Shown here: piece after piece, positions 1 through 10,760 of the stretch
Position numbering within the stretch: the first letter of the stretch is position 1
How the letters are laid out: each line of letters opens with the position of its first letter
Source of the DNA: Mesorhizobium sp. B4-1-4
GTDB taxonomy: Bacteria > Pseudomonadota > Alphaproteobacteria > Rhizobiales > Rhizobiaceae
Assembly: GCF_006439395.2 (NCBI RefSeq)
Contig: NZ_CP083950.1
Span: 4,205,001-4,269,000, forward strand
Length of the DNA: 64,000 bases
Direction of reading: 5' to 3'
Translations under genes and position numbers: made by a program
The notes under the pieces: generated by a model
Database searches by the model: none
What the model saw: the letters and a program-made list of their open reading frames with translations, nothing else
Told to the model about the DNA's origin: nothing

Positions 1-90
1 TTCAAGCGCGAGCGCGAGCGCATCGACGATCTCTTGAAGCAGGAAGATGGCAATTCGCTGAAGGTTGCCAGCGCCAAGATCGAAGGCTGA
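1..90 (+). CDS. C-terminal end of an unidentified protein (partial)
   Basis: Frame 1 is open from the first base of the window to a TGA at 88-90 and encodes 29 residues that begin FKRERERIDDLLKQEDG and end AKIEG. The charged, helical, Lys/Arg/Glu-rich tail and the G/C-ending codons look like real coding sequence. Its end lies 12 bases before the stop of the convergent exporter gene, so the two genes share a very short convergent gap. Too little is visible to name a family. Confidence 0.6.
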   Translation, partial: FKRERERIDDLLKQEDGNSLKVASAKIEG

Positions 91-102
91 GCCCTTCGCC
101 TT

Positions 103-1662
103 TCAGTCCTGCTCGGTTTCTGCGCGCCGCGACCACGGCAGCGCTTCGCCGGGAATCGTTGTCCATGCGATGGCGGCTGAAAGCAGGCAAAGCAGCGCCG
201 TCACCGAGGAGACAGCCGAAAAGGCTGCGTCGCTGGCGGCAAGCCTTGCCGCATCGAGCGCCGGCGCCAAGCCGGCCGGTGCCAGTTCACCGAAGCCAGG
301 CACGCTTGAAATCGCATTCCCATCCAGTGCCTTGGCATAGACCCAGGCCGCCAGCGACCCCATCGCCGCCACCGCGATCAGGCCGCCAATGCGCGAGACG
401 GCATTGTTGATGCCGGAAGCGGCCCCCGTGTCCTTGTCTTCCACCGCCGTCATGATCGCGGTCGAGAGCGGCGATACGACCAGCGCCATGCCGAGCCCCA
501 TCAGCGCCATCAGTGGAAATGTTCCGGTCCAGAAATGGTGGATGCCGGCATGGGTGAGCAAGGCAAGTCCGGCGAAGGCGAAGGCCACGACCAGACTGCC
601 GCAGGCGATCGGGAAACGCGGTCCGATCCGGTCCGACAATTGCCCGACCGGTCCCGACAGAAGCGCGATCGATGCCGACAGCGGCAGGAAGATGAAGCCA
701 ACTTCGGCCGTGCTCAGACCCCAGCCGGCGATCATGAGCATCGGCAGGTAGAAAAGATTGGCCGACAGCGCGAAATAGAGGAAGAAGGTCGCCACATTGG
801 CGCCAGCGAAAGCGCCGATGCGAAACAGGCTGAGGTCGATCATCGGCTCGCGTTGCCGCTGCTCGAACAGGATGAAGACGGCAAGCAGCACAGCGCCGGC
901 GGCAATGCTCGGTCCCGCCATGTGGCCCCCGCCGCTGGCGCTCATCGAGGTCAGCCCATAGGCGAGCGCGCCGAAGGCCAGTGTCGCAAGCCCGCCGCCG
1001 CCCAGATCAAGGCTGCGTTTCTCAGTCGGCTCATCGGCCGGAATTTTGGCAAGCAGGAGATAGATCGAGATCAGGCCAAGCGGCAGGTTGACGGCGAAAA
1101 TCGCCCGCCAGATGCCACCGCCGAAAGCCGAGAGCACCAGGCCGCCGAGTACTGGGCCGAGCGCGGTGGTCAGCGCGGAGGCCGCCGCCCAGATGCCGAT
1201 CGCGCGGCCCCGCTCTTTTTTCGGATAGGCCTTGGCGATGATGGCGAGGCTGCCCGGCACCATGATCGCCGCGCCAATACCCTGGAGGGCGCGAAACGCG
1301 ATCAGCACGATCGCGTTCGGCGCCAGCGCACAGGCAAGCGAGGCCGCGACGAACAGCGCAATGCCGGCCACGAAGGCGCGGCGCAGCCCGAACCGGTCGC
1401 CGGCGGCTCCGCCGGCAAGGATCAGCGCCGAGAGCGTCAACGCATAGGCATTGGAAATCCACTGTGCCGCGGCAAGGCTGGCACCGAGATCGACGCGGAT
1501 CGCCGGCATGGCGATGGCCAGGATCGAGCCGTCGATGAAGCCGAGCGCCGAAGCCAGGATCGCCGCAACCAGCACGTATCGCCGCAGCGAAGGCGGACAG
1601 AAAGTTCCGTTCGTGACCGGATTGGTCAGCGGGATTGCGGAGGCTTTATCTGGTGAATGCAT
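103..1662 (-). CDS. DHA2-type MFS multidrug exporter (EmrB/QacA family)
   Basis: About 519 residues with roughly 14 hydrophobic segments, the size and layout of the DHA2 family of proton-driven drug exporters. A motif of the D1 type (FIDGSILAIAMPAI, about residues 42-55) lies in the first helix, a motif A loop (GDRFGLRR, about 88-95) between helices 2 and 3, and an ALGPVLGG stretch in the motif C region. It would export hydrophobic drugs across the inner membrane. The open frame extends 12 codons further upstream, but the ATG at 1662 (MHSPDK) gives the normal short cytoplasmic N-terminus. No membrane-fusion partner or adjacent regulator is present, so substrate and control are unknown. Confidence 0.85.
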   Translation of the reverse strand: MHSPDKASAIPLTNPVTNGTFCPPSLRRYVLVAAILASALGFIDGSILAIAMPAIRVDLGASLAAAQWISNAYALTLSALILAGGAAGDRFGLRRAFVAGIALFVAASLACALAPNAIVLIAFRALQGIGAAIMVPGSLAIIAKAYPKKERGRAIGIWAAASALTTALGPVLGGLVLSAFGGGIWRAIFAVNLPLGLISIYLLLAKIPADEPTEKRSLDLGGGGLATLAFGALAYGLTSMSASGGGHMAGPSIAAGAVLLAVFILFEQRQREPMIDLSLFRIGAFAGANVATFFLYFALSANLFYLPMLMIAGWGLSTAEVGFIFLPLSASIALLSGPVGQLSDRIGPRFPIACGSLVVAFAFAGLALLTHAGIHHFWTGTFPLMALMGLGMALVVSPLSTAIMTAVEDKDTGAASGINNAVSRIGGLIAVAAMGSLAAWVYAKALDGNAISSVPGFGELAPAGLAPALDAARLAASDAAFSAVSSVTALLCLLSAAIAWTTIPGEALPWSRRAETEQD

Positions 1663-1813
1663 GACACATTGCTTAGACCGTCGGTGTTTCGGCAACAACC
1701 GGCCAGCGGCTCGCAGTCACTGAGCCCAGCCAACTGGGCAGGGTCGCGCCGCACCGGATGCAAACGGCGGCAGTCATGCTAAGTTCCGGAGAGCCGCAAG
1801 CGGGGAGAAATCT

Positions 1814-2446
1814 ATGAAGCGTCCACTCGAAGCATCAGCGGAGGGACGCGGCCGCATTGTCGGCATCACCGACGGCGTCTTCGCCATCGCGCTCACCCTG
1901 ATCGTACTCGAGATCAGGGTGCCGGCGCATGAGACGATCCATTCCGAGCATGAACTGCTCGCTGCGATCGCGGCATTGGCGCCGCGCTTTCTGACCTATG
2001 CCTTGAGTTTCCTGACGCTGACGATCTTCTGGTTCGGCCAGCAGGCCCAGCATGGGCTGATCGCCAAGTCCGACAGGCGGCTTGCCACGCTGAACCTCTG
2101 CTTTCTCGCCTTTGTCGCCTTGCTGCCGTTCTCGACCGACCTTCTGGCGGACTTCCTCGAATTCAGGACCGCGGTGCTGGTCTACTGGCTCAACCTGTTG
2201 ATGCTCGGCGTCACGCTGTTCGCCAGCTGGCATTACGCGGAGAAGAACGGCTTTGTCGCGGAAGACGTCGACGCTGAAGCGAAGCGCACGGTCTATCTGC
2301 GTATCGTCAAGGCGCAGATCCTGTGGGCAATCGGTGCCGCACTCTGCCTGGTCACCCCATTGCTCAGCGTCGGCTTCATTCTGGTGGTGCAGCTGATCTA
2401 TGCCGCCGCGCTGCGCGGCTCATTGCTGCGCAAAGTCATCGGCTGA
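1814..2446 (+). CDS. TMEM175-like (DUF1211) membrane channel protein
   Basis: A 210-residue protein with about six transmembrane segments. Near the N-terminus it has the family signature in the form RIVGITDGVFAIALTLIVLE (about residues 14-33). In TMEM175 potassium channels the first helix carries R-x3-FSD-GVFAI and lines the pore. Here the arginine, aspartate and GVFAI are kept but FSD reads ITD. Bacterial members carry one six-helix unit and are thought to act as tetramers in the inner membrane. The reading frame starts with ATG after GGGGAGAAATCT, a good ribosome site. Its 3' end overlaps the end of the convergent L,D-transpeptidase gene by 27 bases. Channel activity is inferred from the family only. 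Confidence 0.8.
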   Translation: MKRPLEASAEGRGRIVGITDGVFAIALTLIVLEIRVPAHETIHSEHELLAAIAALAPRFLTYALSFLTLTIFWFGQQAQHGLIAKSDRRLATLNLCFLAFVALLPFSTDLLADFLEFRTAVLVYWLNLLMLGVTLFASWHYAEKNGFVAEDVDAEAKRTVYLRIVKAQILWAIGAALCLVTPLLSVGFILVVQLIYAAALRGSLLRKVIG

Positions 2447-3946
2447 AGATCCCCCGACGAATTCCACGGTGACGCCTGGCGACACCAACTTGGCGAGCTC
2501 GCGCGCGTCCCAGTTCGTCAGGCGCACACAGCCATGGCTTTCGGTCTTGCCGATCTTCGATGGGTCCGGCGTGCCGTGGATGCCGTAGGTCGGTTTGTCC
2601 AAGGCGATCCAGACCGACCCGACAGGTCCGTTGGGGCCTGGCGGAATGGTGAGAATCTTGTCGTTCTGGCCCTGCTTGAAATTGATGTTCGGGTTATAGG
2701 TGTAGTTCGGGTCGAGCGCGACACGCGACACCGCGTGTATCCCGGTGGGCGACGGCGTGTCGGCCGAGCCGATGGTCGCGGGATAGGCTGCGACCAGCTT
2801 GCCGTCCGCATCGTAGGCGTACACTTCCTTCTTGGCTTTGTCGGCGACGATACGCGCGACCGGCGTTGACACCAGCTTGCCGAAATTGGCGACCTTGATG
2901 ATCGTCCCGGGGCGATTGAAGTCGAGGCCCTTGTTGATCGACTTCAGATAGGTCTCATCCATGTGGAAGCGCTCGGCGAGTGCCTCGGTGACGGAGGTGT
3001 AGCCCATGCGGTCGAGCTTGGCCTTCTGGCTGTAGTCCTCCGGGATCGAGGCTACATAGGGGCCAGCCGCGTCTTCGGGGGTGATCGTGTAGGAAGCGAA
3101 AGCGTCGCCGCCGGTCTGGGCAAGGGCCGCCTGGATGCCGACCGCGTCGGTCGATTTCAGATTGCTACCGGTGATCTGGTTGTAGGCGGCCAAGGCCTTG
3201 TCGACGTTAGAGCCGAAGCGCCCGTCGATCACCCCCGGCGAAGCGCCGCCGCGGTCGAGCAGCACCTGCAGCGCCGCCACGTCCTGCCGCGCGCCGAGCG
3301 ACAGCGACGGATCGATGGTGGCCTTGCCGCCAGTGTCCGGCGGCAGGGACGTCTGCGTTTCCGGATTGGCCGGCTGCAGTTCGGGCTGGCCCGGCTGGGC
3401 CGGTTCTATCGAGGCCTCATTGAGGGGCTGGCGTTTGATGGTCTGCGGTTTTGCCGGCTGCGGCGCCTCGGGATAAGTGTTGTCGTAGCTGCCGTCATCC
3501 TGCTGCGAAGGCGGATAGGCCTCAACCGAATTGTCGCCATAGGGGTCGGCCTCGTCCGCCGGCGGGGGGATGACCCGGCCTTCTTCTTCCAACTGCTTGC
3601 GGCGGAACCGCGCCATGTCTTGCGGATCGTCGAGATAGTAGCGGTCATCGTCGGCTGGGGCACGGCCCAACTCGCGCAGTCTTGTATCGCGGCGCAGCGC
3701 GCGCCGGTCGAGTCTCGTCTGCGGCGGCTGGATGGCGATCACCTTGCCCGTATCGGCGTCAACGATGACGCGATTACCCCTGGCGTCGTAGTAAATATCG
3801 AGATTGCCGTCCTGGGCGACAAGGATGCCACCGTCGCTGGCGGTGCGGCTAACCCTGGGTGCATTGTCTTGCGTCGGCGCTGCGAGCGCGCCGCAAGAAA
3901 GCATCCCGGCTGCGAGGGCCGAAAAGACGAAGATCGTGCGGAACAT
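2420..3946 (-). CDS. L,D-transpeptidase with peptidoglycan-binding and LysM-like regions
   Basis: About 508 residues. The order is: a signal peptide (MFRTIFVFSALAAGMLSCGALA), a charged and Pro/Gln-rich linker to about residue 215, a peptidoglycan-binding repeat (ARQDVAALQVLLDRGG, about 218-260), a LysM-like stretch (about 310-355), and a C-terminal YkuD catalytic domain with HGTPDP followed by SHGCVRLTNWD, which holds the catalytic Cys and His. Such periplasmic enzymes make 3-3 or 1-3 cross-links or attach outer-membrane proteins to peptidoglycan. The ATG at 3946 is preferred over a TTG three codons upstream because GGAGAG sits 11 bases before it. The gene stands alone, and its last 27 bases overlap the convergent channel gene. 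Confidence 0.9.
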   Translation of the reverse strand: MFRTIFVFSALAAGMLSCGALAAPTQDNAPRVSRTASDGGILVAQDGNLDIYYDARGNRVIVDADTGKVIAIQPPQTRLDRRALRRDTRLRELGRAPADDDRYYLDDPQDMARFRRKQLEEEGRVIPPPADEADPYGDNSVEAYPPSQQDDGSYDNTYPEAPQPAKPQTIKRQPLNEASIEPAQPGQPELQPANPETQTSLPPDTGGKATIDPSLSLGARQDVAALQVLLDRGGASPGVIDGRFGSNVDKALAAYNQITGSNLKSTDAVGIQAALAQTGGDAFASYTITPEDAAGPYVASIPEDYSQKAKLDRMGYTSVTEALAERFHMDETYLKSINKGLDFNRPGTIIKVANFGKLVSTPVARIVADKAKKEVYAYDADGKLVAAYPATIGSADTPSPTGIHAVSRVALDPNYTYNPNINFKQGQNDKILTIPPGPNGPVGSVWIALDKPTYGIHGTPDPSKIGKTESHGCVRLTNWDARELAKLVSPGVTVEFVGGSSADDFAQQ

Positions 3947-4102
3947 GGTGGCCAAAACTCTCCGGTCCGTAGATTGCCGTCGCCCGGCGTTGTCCCTGTG
4001 AGGCGAACCCCTTCGCCAGCAAACCAGCTATCCACAATATGGTTCCAACATGAACCGGGCATGAAGATGGCGGTTTTCCGGCACCTCTGGGAATATCAGC
4101 TA

Positions 4103-4206
4103 ATGCATGTCGCCCAAAAGTGACCTCGGTTTTGGGACAACGACATGCATCAAAACAAAGAACCTAAAGGGCGTCGCATGACTCCGTTTTCACGAGACGC
4201 GCTTTA
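4103..4206. repeat. Palindromic intergenic repeat, family B copy 1
   Basis: An ATGCATGTCG...CGACATGCAT palindrome (4103-4150) is followed by an A-rich tail and a second hairpin (GCGTC...GACGC) that runs into the stop codon of the yjbR-like gene. A related element lies inverted at 4605-4708, with its tail also pointing toward the gene. It resembles the intergenic palindromes common in Mesorhizobium. The function is unknown. Confidence 0.75.
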
Positions 4207-4569
4207 GCCTGCGCCAAGCCCCAACTCCTTGCGCGCCTGCTTCGTCAGCTTGAGCGCAACAAGGCGGTGGCTCTCGCGCAGATAGTCCTGCAACGCGTCA
4301 TCATCCATGCTCTGGCTTGTCTGACGCTGGATCCATTTCATGCCGCGCGAGGCAAGATACGGCGCGGGCCGCAAGCCCGGCTGTTCCTTCAGCACGTCAT
4401 AGGCAATGTCGGAGCATTTGAAGGTGACGAAGAGCTGCGCGCCTTCGTTCCAGCCACCAATGGCAAAGACCTTGGTCCCGACCTTCCAGACATGGGCGCC
4501 ACCCCACTGCACGACATGGTTCGTGGCAGGCAGAGAGGCGCAGAAGTCGTTGTAGTCATCCAGCGTCAT
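4204..4569 (-). CDS. MmcQ/YjbR family protein
   Basis: A 121-residue protein matching the MmcQ/YjbR fold in length and sequence: N-terminal MTLDDYNDFCASLPAT, a VWKVGTKVFAIGGW strand region, FVTFKCSD, and a PAPYLASRGMKWIQ segment near the middle. Members have a CyaY-like, double-wing DNA-binding-like fold, but no reaction is established. It is a single-gene unit enclosed by two inverted copies of a palindromic repeat (4103-4206 and 4605-4708). The repeat tail forms part of its 3' end, including the TAA. No partner gene is linked. Confidence 0.85.
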   Translation of the reverse strand: MTLDDYNDFCASLPATNHVVQWGGAHVWKVGTKVFAIGGWNEGAQLFVTFKCSDIAYDVLKEQPGLRPAPYLASRGMKWIQRQTSQSMDDDALQDYLRESHRLVALKLTKQARKELGLGAG

Positions 4570-4600
4570 CCGCGTCCCATGCTTGCTATGAAAAACGCCT

Positions 4601-4708
4601 CGCGCCCAAACTGGGCGCGCGGCACTCCGAAGCGCGACGCGCTTCAGATCTTTTGTTTTTAATGCATGTCATTGTCCCAAAACCAAGGCCGGTTTAGGCG
4701 ACACGCAT
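4601..4708. repeat. Palindromic intergenic repeat, family B copy 2 (inverted)
   Basis: The core ATGCATGTCATTGTCCC...GGCGACACGCAT (4662-4708) is the reverse complement of the core at 4103-4150, with some changes. Its A-rich tail and GCGCGACGCGC hairpin extend leftward toward the yjbR-like gene. A small perfect hairpin CGCGCCC/GGGCGCG (4601-4619) lies at the inner end, in the leader of yjbR. Confidence 0.75.
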
Positions 4709-4711
4709 CGG

Positions 4712-7318
<2,607 letters not shown>

Positions 7319-7411
7319 ATCTGTCTCCTTCCGTCACCGACCCGCTTTGCGGCACCGGATCAGATTGCGGTGACGGACCCGCCCATTCGAGCCGGATCCT
7401 GTTCAGCCGAG

Positions 7412-7440
7412 ATATGGTGCATAGGCCATGCTGTCTCAAG
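7412..7440 (-). promoter_or_regulatory. Candidate sigma-32 (RpoH) promoter of clpB
   Basis: Read on the minus strand: CTTGAG (7440-7435), 17 bases, then CCATAT (7417-7412). This resembles the alphaproteobacterial heat-shock promoter form CTTGAA-N16/18-CYTATNT with one or two mismatches. It would start transcription about 85 bases before the clpB ATG. Heat-shock control of clpB is established in the group; this particular site is inferred by eye. Confidence 0.4.
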
Positions 7441-7480
7441 ACGCCTTGATGTCGGTCAACGCATAATATTCCACAGGCGC

Positions 7481-7516
7481 AAAAAACGAAAACGGCGGAG
7501 ATTTCTCCCCGCCGTT
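7481..7516 (-). terminator. Rho-independent terminator after the DUF4167 gene
   Basis: On the minus strand an AACGGCGG/CCGCCGTT stem with extra pairing in the GGAGAAATCTCC loop is followed by TTCGTTTTTT. It lies 24 bases past the stop of the DUF4167 gene and ahead of the clpB promoter. Confidence 0.8.
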
Positions 7517-7539
7517 CAACGTCTTCAAGTGCTGCTCGA

Positions 7540-8499
7540 TCAGTTGTCGATGTCTGAGATCACGGGCTCTGCGCTGCCGCCCTCGGCAGGGGCCGCGGCC
7601 ACCTCGCCGGCATCCGCATTGCGGCCGCCGCCGTCTGCCTGGTCGGCAGTGGCGCGCGGGCGGCGCGGTCGCCGCGGGCGGCGGGCAGCGCCGCTCTCGG
7701 CCGCCGCCTCATTGAGCTCGGCCTGGGCGGCCAGACCGGCTGGCGAAAAATTCTCGAACAGCGGAGCCGGTTCGGTCGCCGCGACGGTTTCGGCCGGCGA
7801 AGCGGACTCTGCCTGCACCTCAGCCTGTCCCGGGGCCTCGTTGCGCTGCTGCTGGCCGCCTTGCTCGGCGGACGAAGCATAATCGCGCTGGCCGTTCTGG
7901 CCATAGCCGCCATTGGGGCGGCGATCGCGATGGCGGCCGCCATGGTTGCGTCCACTATTGTCACGGCCAGCATTGTCACGATTGTCGCGGCCGCTTTCCC
8001 GGTTGAGCGCGACCTCGGCCGGCATACCTTCGATCACTGGCTGCGGACCGGCGCCATGGTTGATCACCGGAACTTGCGGATCGGAAATGGTGTTGCCGCC
8101 GCTGCTTGCTCCGCTGTTGCCGGCCCCGACGTTGCCCGCATTGTCGAACTCGTCGCGGTCCTCGTCGCCATCATCGTCGAAGTCGTCGCGGTTCTGCTGG
8201 ACGTTCTGGATCGGCATCTGCGCTTGCGCGGCGGCAATGATTCGATTGTAGTGTTCGGCGTGCTGGAGATAGTTCTCCGCCATGACCCGGTCGCCGGAGC
8301 TTTGCGCATCACGGGCAAGGGTGGCATATTTTTCGGCGATCTGCTGAGCCGATCCACGGATCTTCACGTCCGGGCCGTTGCTCTCGTAATTGCGCGTCAG
8401 CGGATTCGGGCCTTTGCGGTTGTTGTTATTGTTGTTGCCACCGCCGCCGCCATTGTTGTTGCGACCGCGCATGCGCCTGTTCTGCTGTTGTGGCCTCAT
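7540..8499 (-). CDS. DUF4167 domain protein, probable nucleic-acid-associated factor
   Basis: A 319-residue protein. The first 25 residues are rich in Arg, Asn, Gln and Gly. The conserved DUF4167 block follows (about 28-95: GPNPLTRNYESNGPDVKIRG, then AEKYATLARDAQSSGDRVMAENYLQHAEHYNRI), which is helical and resembles a tetratricopeptide-like hairpin. The rest is low complexity and disordered, with acidic patches and basic runs (RRPRRPRRPR near 280). Members occur widely in alphaproteobacteria and have no known function. The basic, RGG-like composition suggests RNA or ribosome association, which is only an inference. It sits between prmC and clpB, each separated by a sizeable gap. Confidence 0.85.
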   Translation of the reverse strand: MRPQQQNRRMRGRNNNGGGGGNNNNNNRKGPNPLTRNYESNGPDVKIRGSAQQIAEKYATLARDAQSSGDRVMAENYLQHAEHYNRIIAAAQAQMPIQNVQQNRDDFDDDGDEDRDEFDNAGNVGAGNSGASSGGNTISDPQVPVINHGAGPQPVIEGMPAEVALNRESGRDNRDNAGRDNSGRNHGGRHRDRRPNGGYGQNGQRDYASSAEQGGQQQRNEAPGQAEVQAESASPAETVAATEPAPLFENFSPAGLAAQAELNEAAAESGAARRPRRPRRPRATADQADGGGRNADAGEVAAAPAEGGSAEPVISDIDN

Positions 8500-8801
8500 T
8501 CGACTCTCTTCATCTTGAAATTTTCGAAAACTCGTTACGAACGGAGGCGCTCATGCAGCCAGCCGTTTCGTTTCTTCACCGGCGTTCGCCCGCATCGATT
8601 GCGTTGGCGCCACGTGCCATCCTGTTCCGGTTACATCACTTGCCGGACGATTCCCGCACGAAGCTTGGGCGTCGTTTGCGCAAGAAGGCAGCTATTTCCA
8701 AGGAAACCGAATCGCTAAGAGCACTGCCTGCTTCGTCTCATCCGGTTGAGGCGACCCTAGCCGCATTCCCCGGCATTGCCAAGCGGTTTTTTCGCACTGC
8801 G
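8500..8801. other. Gap between DUF4167 gene and prmC
   Basis: About 300 bases without a convincing gene. It must hold the promoter of the DUF4167 gene (minus strand, near 8500-8560) and the 3' end of the prfA-prmC unit. I see no clear terminator hairpin or repeat here. Confidence 0.5.
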
Positions 8802-9680
8802 TCAAGGCTTTCCCCGTTGAAAGACAAGAACCCTGTCGTTTCCGCCGAGATCGCCGAACACCTCACCGGCGGCATAGCCGGCTACGCTAAACATGTCGTT
8901 GACCTCGTTGCGTTGCGTGTGGCCGATCTCGACCGCTATCACGCCTTCGGCTTCCAGAAATCTTGCCGCCTCGGCGGCGATGATCCTGTAGGGGGTAAGC
9001 CCATCCGCACCGCCGTCAAGTGCCAGGCGCGGATCGAAATCGCGAACTTCGTTCTGCAGATTTCCAATATCCTCCGACCGTATATAGGGAGGGTTTGCGG
9101 CAATTACATGGTATCGGCCGGAAACTTTTTCGAACCAGTCCGACTGCAGTGCCGTGAACCGGCCGCCGAGCCCCAATTGCCCGGCATTGCGGGTCGCTGT
9201 CGCCAGCGCGCCTGCGGAAATGTCGACGCCGATGGCGGTCGCGGCCGGCACCGTGCTCAGCAGCGCCAGGGCGATCGCGCCCGTCCCGGTGCCGAGGTCG
9301 AGGATGCGGCATGTGCCCTCCCGTGCGGCCGTTGCCTTGACGAAGGGCAGCACCGCCTCCACCAGCGTCTCGGTGTCCGGCCGCGGCTCCAGCGTTTCCG
9401 ACGATAGCGATAGGCGCAGACCGTAGAATTCACGATAGCCGAGGATGCGATGCACCGGTTCGCCACCGGTTCGCCGTTTCAGCGCGGCCTCGATTTCGGC
9501 GATGGCGCCCCCGTCGACCTTGCGCCCGGGTTCGGCAATGGCCTGTGTACGCGTCGTGCCGGAATAATGTTCGACGATCAGCCGCGCATCGAGCGCCGGA
9601 TCGTCGATCATGGCCGCCGCAAGCCTGGCCCGCGCCTCCCGCAGCAGCGGCCCCAGTGCCTCGGGCAGAGGGTCAGCCAT
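8802..9680 (-). CDS. prmC: Release factor glutamine methyltransferase PrmC
   Basis: A 292-residue SAM-dependent N5-glutamine methyltransferase that modifies the Gln of the GGQ motif in RF1 and RF2. A helical N-terminal domain is followed by a Rossmann methyltransferase domain with LDLGTGTG (about 128-134) and the NPPY catalytic motif (196-199) that holds the substrate glutamine. The start codon lies within the end of prfA (8-base overlap), so enzyme and substrate are translationally coupled. Confidence 0.96.
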   Translation of the reverse strand: MADPLPEALGPLLREARARLAAAMIDDPALDARLIVEHYSGTTRTQAIAEPGRKVDGGAIAEIEAALKRRTGGEPVHRILGYREFYGLRLSLSSETLEPRPDTETLVEAVLPFVKATAAREGTCRILDLGTGTGAIALALLSTVPAATAIGVDISAGALATATRNAGQLGLGGRFTALQSDWFEKVSGRYHVIAANPPYIRSEDIGNLQNEVRDFDPRLALDGGADGLTPYRIIAAEAARFLEAEGVIAVEIGHTQRNEVNDMFSVAGYAAGEVFGDLGGNDRVLVFQRGKP

Positions 9681-10752
9681 CGAGGCCTATATCGGCCAGC
9701 AGCTTTGACTGGTGATCGGCGATCAGTGCGTCGACGATTTCATCGAGTTCGCCCATCATCACCCGGTCGAGCTTGTAGAGCGTCAGATTGATGCGGTGGT
9801 CGGTGACGCGGCCTTGCGGAAAATTGTAGGTGCGGATGCGCTCGGAGCGATCACCGGAGCCGACCTGCGACTTGCGCGATTCGGAACGCTCCTCGTCAGC
9901 CTTGCCGCGCTCCAAATCATAGAGCCTGGCCCGCAGGATCTGCATGGCCTTCGCCCGGTTCTGGTGCTGCGACTTCTCCGCCTGCACCACCATGATGCCA
10001 GTCGGCAAATGCGTGATGCGGACCGCCGAATCGGTGGTGTTGACGTGCTGCCCGCCGGAACCCGAGGCTCGCATCGTGTCGATACGGATGTCCTCGGCGC
10101 GGATCTCGATGTCGACCTCTTCCGCTTCCGGCAGCACGGCAACGGTGGCGGCCGAAGTGTGGATGCGGCCGCCAGCCTCGGTTGCCGGCACGCGCTGCAC
10201 GCGATGCACACCGGATTCGAACTTCAGATGGGCAAACACGCCCTTGCCGGACACGGTGGCGATGATTTCCTTGAAACCGCCGGCATCGCCGTCGCTGGCC
10301 GACACTGTTTCGAACCGCCAGCCGCGTTCGGCGGCATAGCGCTCATACATGCGAAACAGGTCGCCCGCGAAGAGTGCCGCCTCGTCACCGCCGGTGCCGG
10401 CGCGAATTTCAAGGATCGCGTTCTTGTCGTCGGCGGCATCCTTGGGCAGGAGCAGGATCTGGATGTCCTTCTGCAGTCCTTCGATACGCTCCTCGACGCC
10501 GGGCAGGTCGGCTTCGGCGAGAGCCCGCATCTCGGCGTCGGTGCCTTTGTCGGCGAGCATCGCTTCGAGGTCGGCCTGCTCGTGCTCGGCCGAGCGCAGC
10601 GCCCGAACCTTGGCCACCATGTCCTGAAGCTCGGCATATTCCGACGCCATCTTCACATAGGCATCCGGCGCCGGGCCGGCCGACATCTGCGCTTCGAGCA
10701 TCTCGAAACGCTTGACGACTTGATCCATGCGGTCGCGGGGCAGGTTGATCAT
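9673..10752 (-). CDS. prfA: Peptide chain release factor 1
   Basis: A 359-residue class I release factor that reads UAA and UAG. The anticodon-like tripeptide PAT (189-191, in VQRVPATEAGGRIHTSA) marks it as RF1 rather than RF2. The GGQ motif (233-235, SGSGGQHVNTTDSAVRI) triggers peptidyl-tRNA hydrolysis, and Q235 is the residue PrmC methylates. It is the middle gene of a minus-strand run ptsP-prfA-prmC, 8 bases after the ptsP stop. Confidence 0.97.
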   Translation of the reverse strand: MINLPRDRMDQVVKRFEMLEAQMSAGPAPDAYVKMASEYAELQDMVAKVRALRSAEHEQADLEAMLADKGTDAEMRALAEADLPGVEERIEGLQKDIQILLLPKDAADDKNAILEIRAGTGGDEAALFAGDLFRMYERYAAERGWRFETVSASDGDAGGFKEIIATVSGKGVFAHLKFESGVHRVQRVPATEAGGRIHTSAATVAVLPEAEEVDIEIRAEDIRIDTMRASGSGGQHVNTTDSAVRITHLPTGIMVVQAEKSQHQNRAKAMQILRARLYDLERGKADEERSESRKSQVGSGDRSERIRTYNFPQGRVTDHRINLTLYKLDRVMMGELDEIVDALIADHQSKLLADIGLDG

Positions 10753-10760
10753 GACAAATG

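Noticed and set aside
535..1656. A long plus-strand open frame (373 codons) opposite the MFS exporter
   Set aside because: It is the antisense shadow of the exporter; the translation is Arg/Gln/Asp-rich with no domain, while the minus frame gives a complete 14-helix protein.
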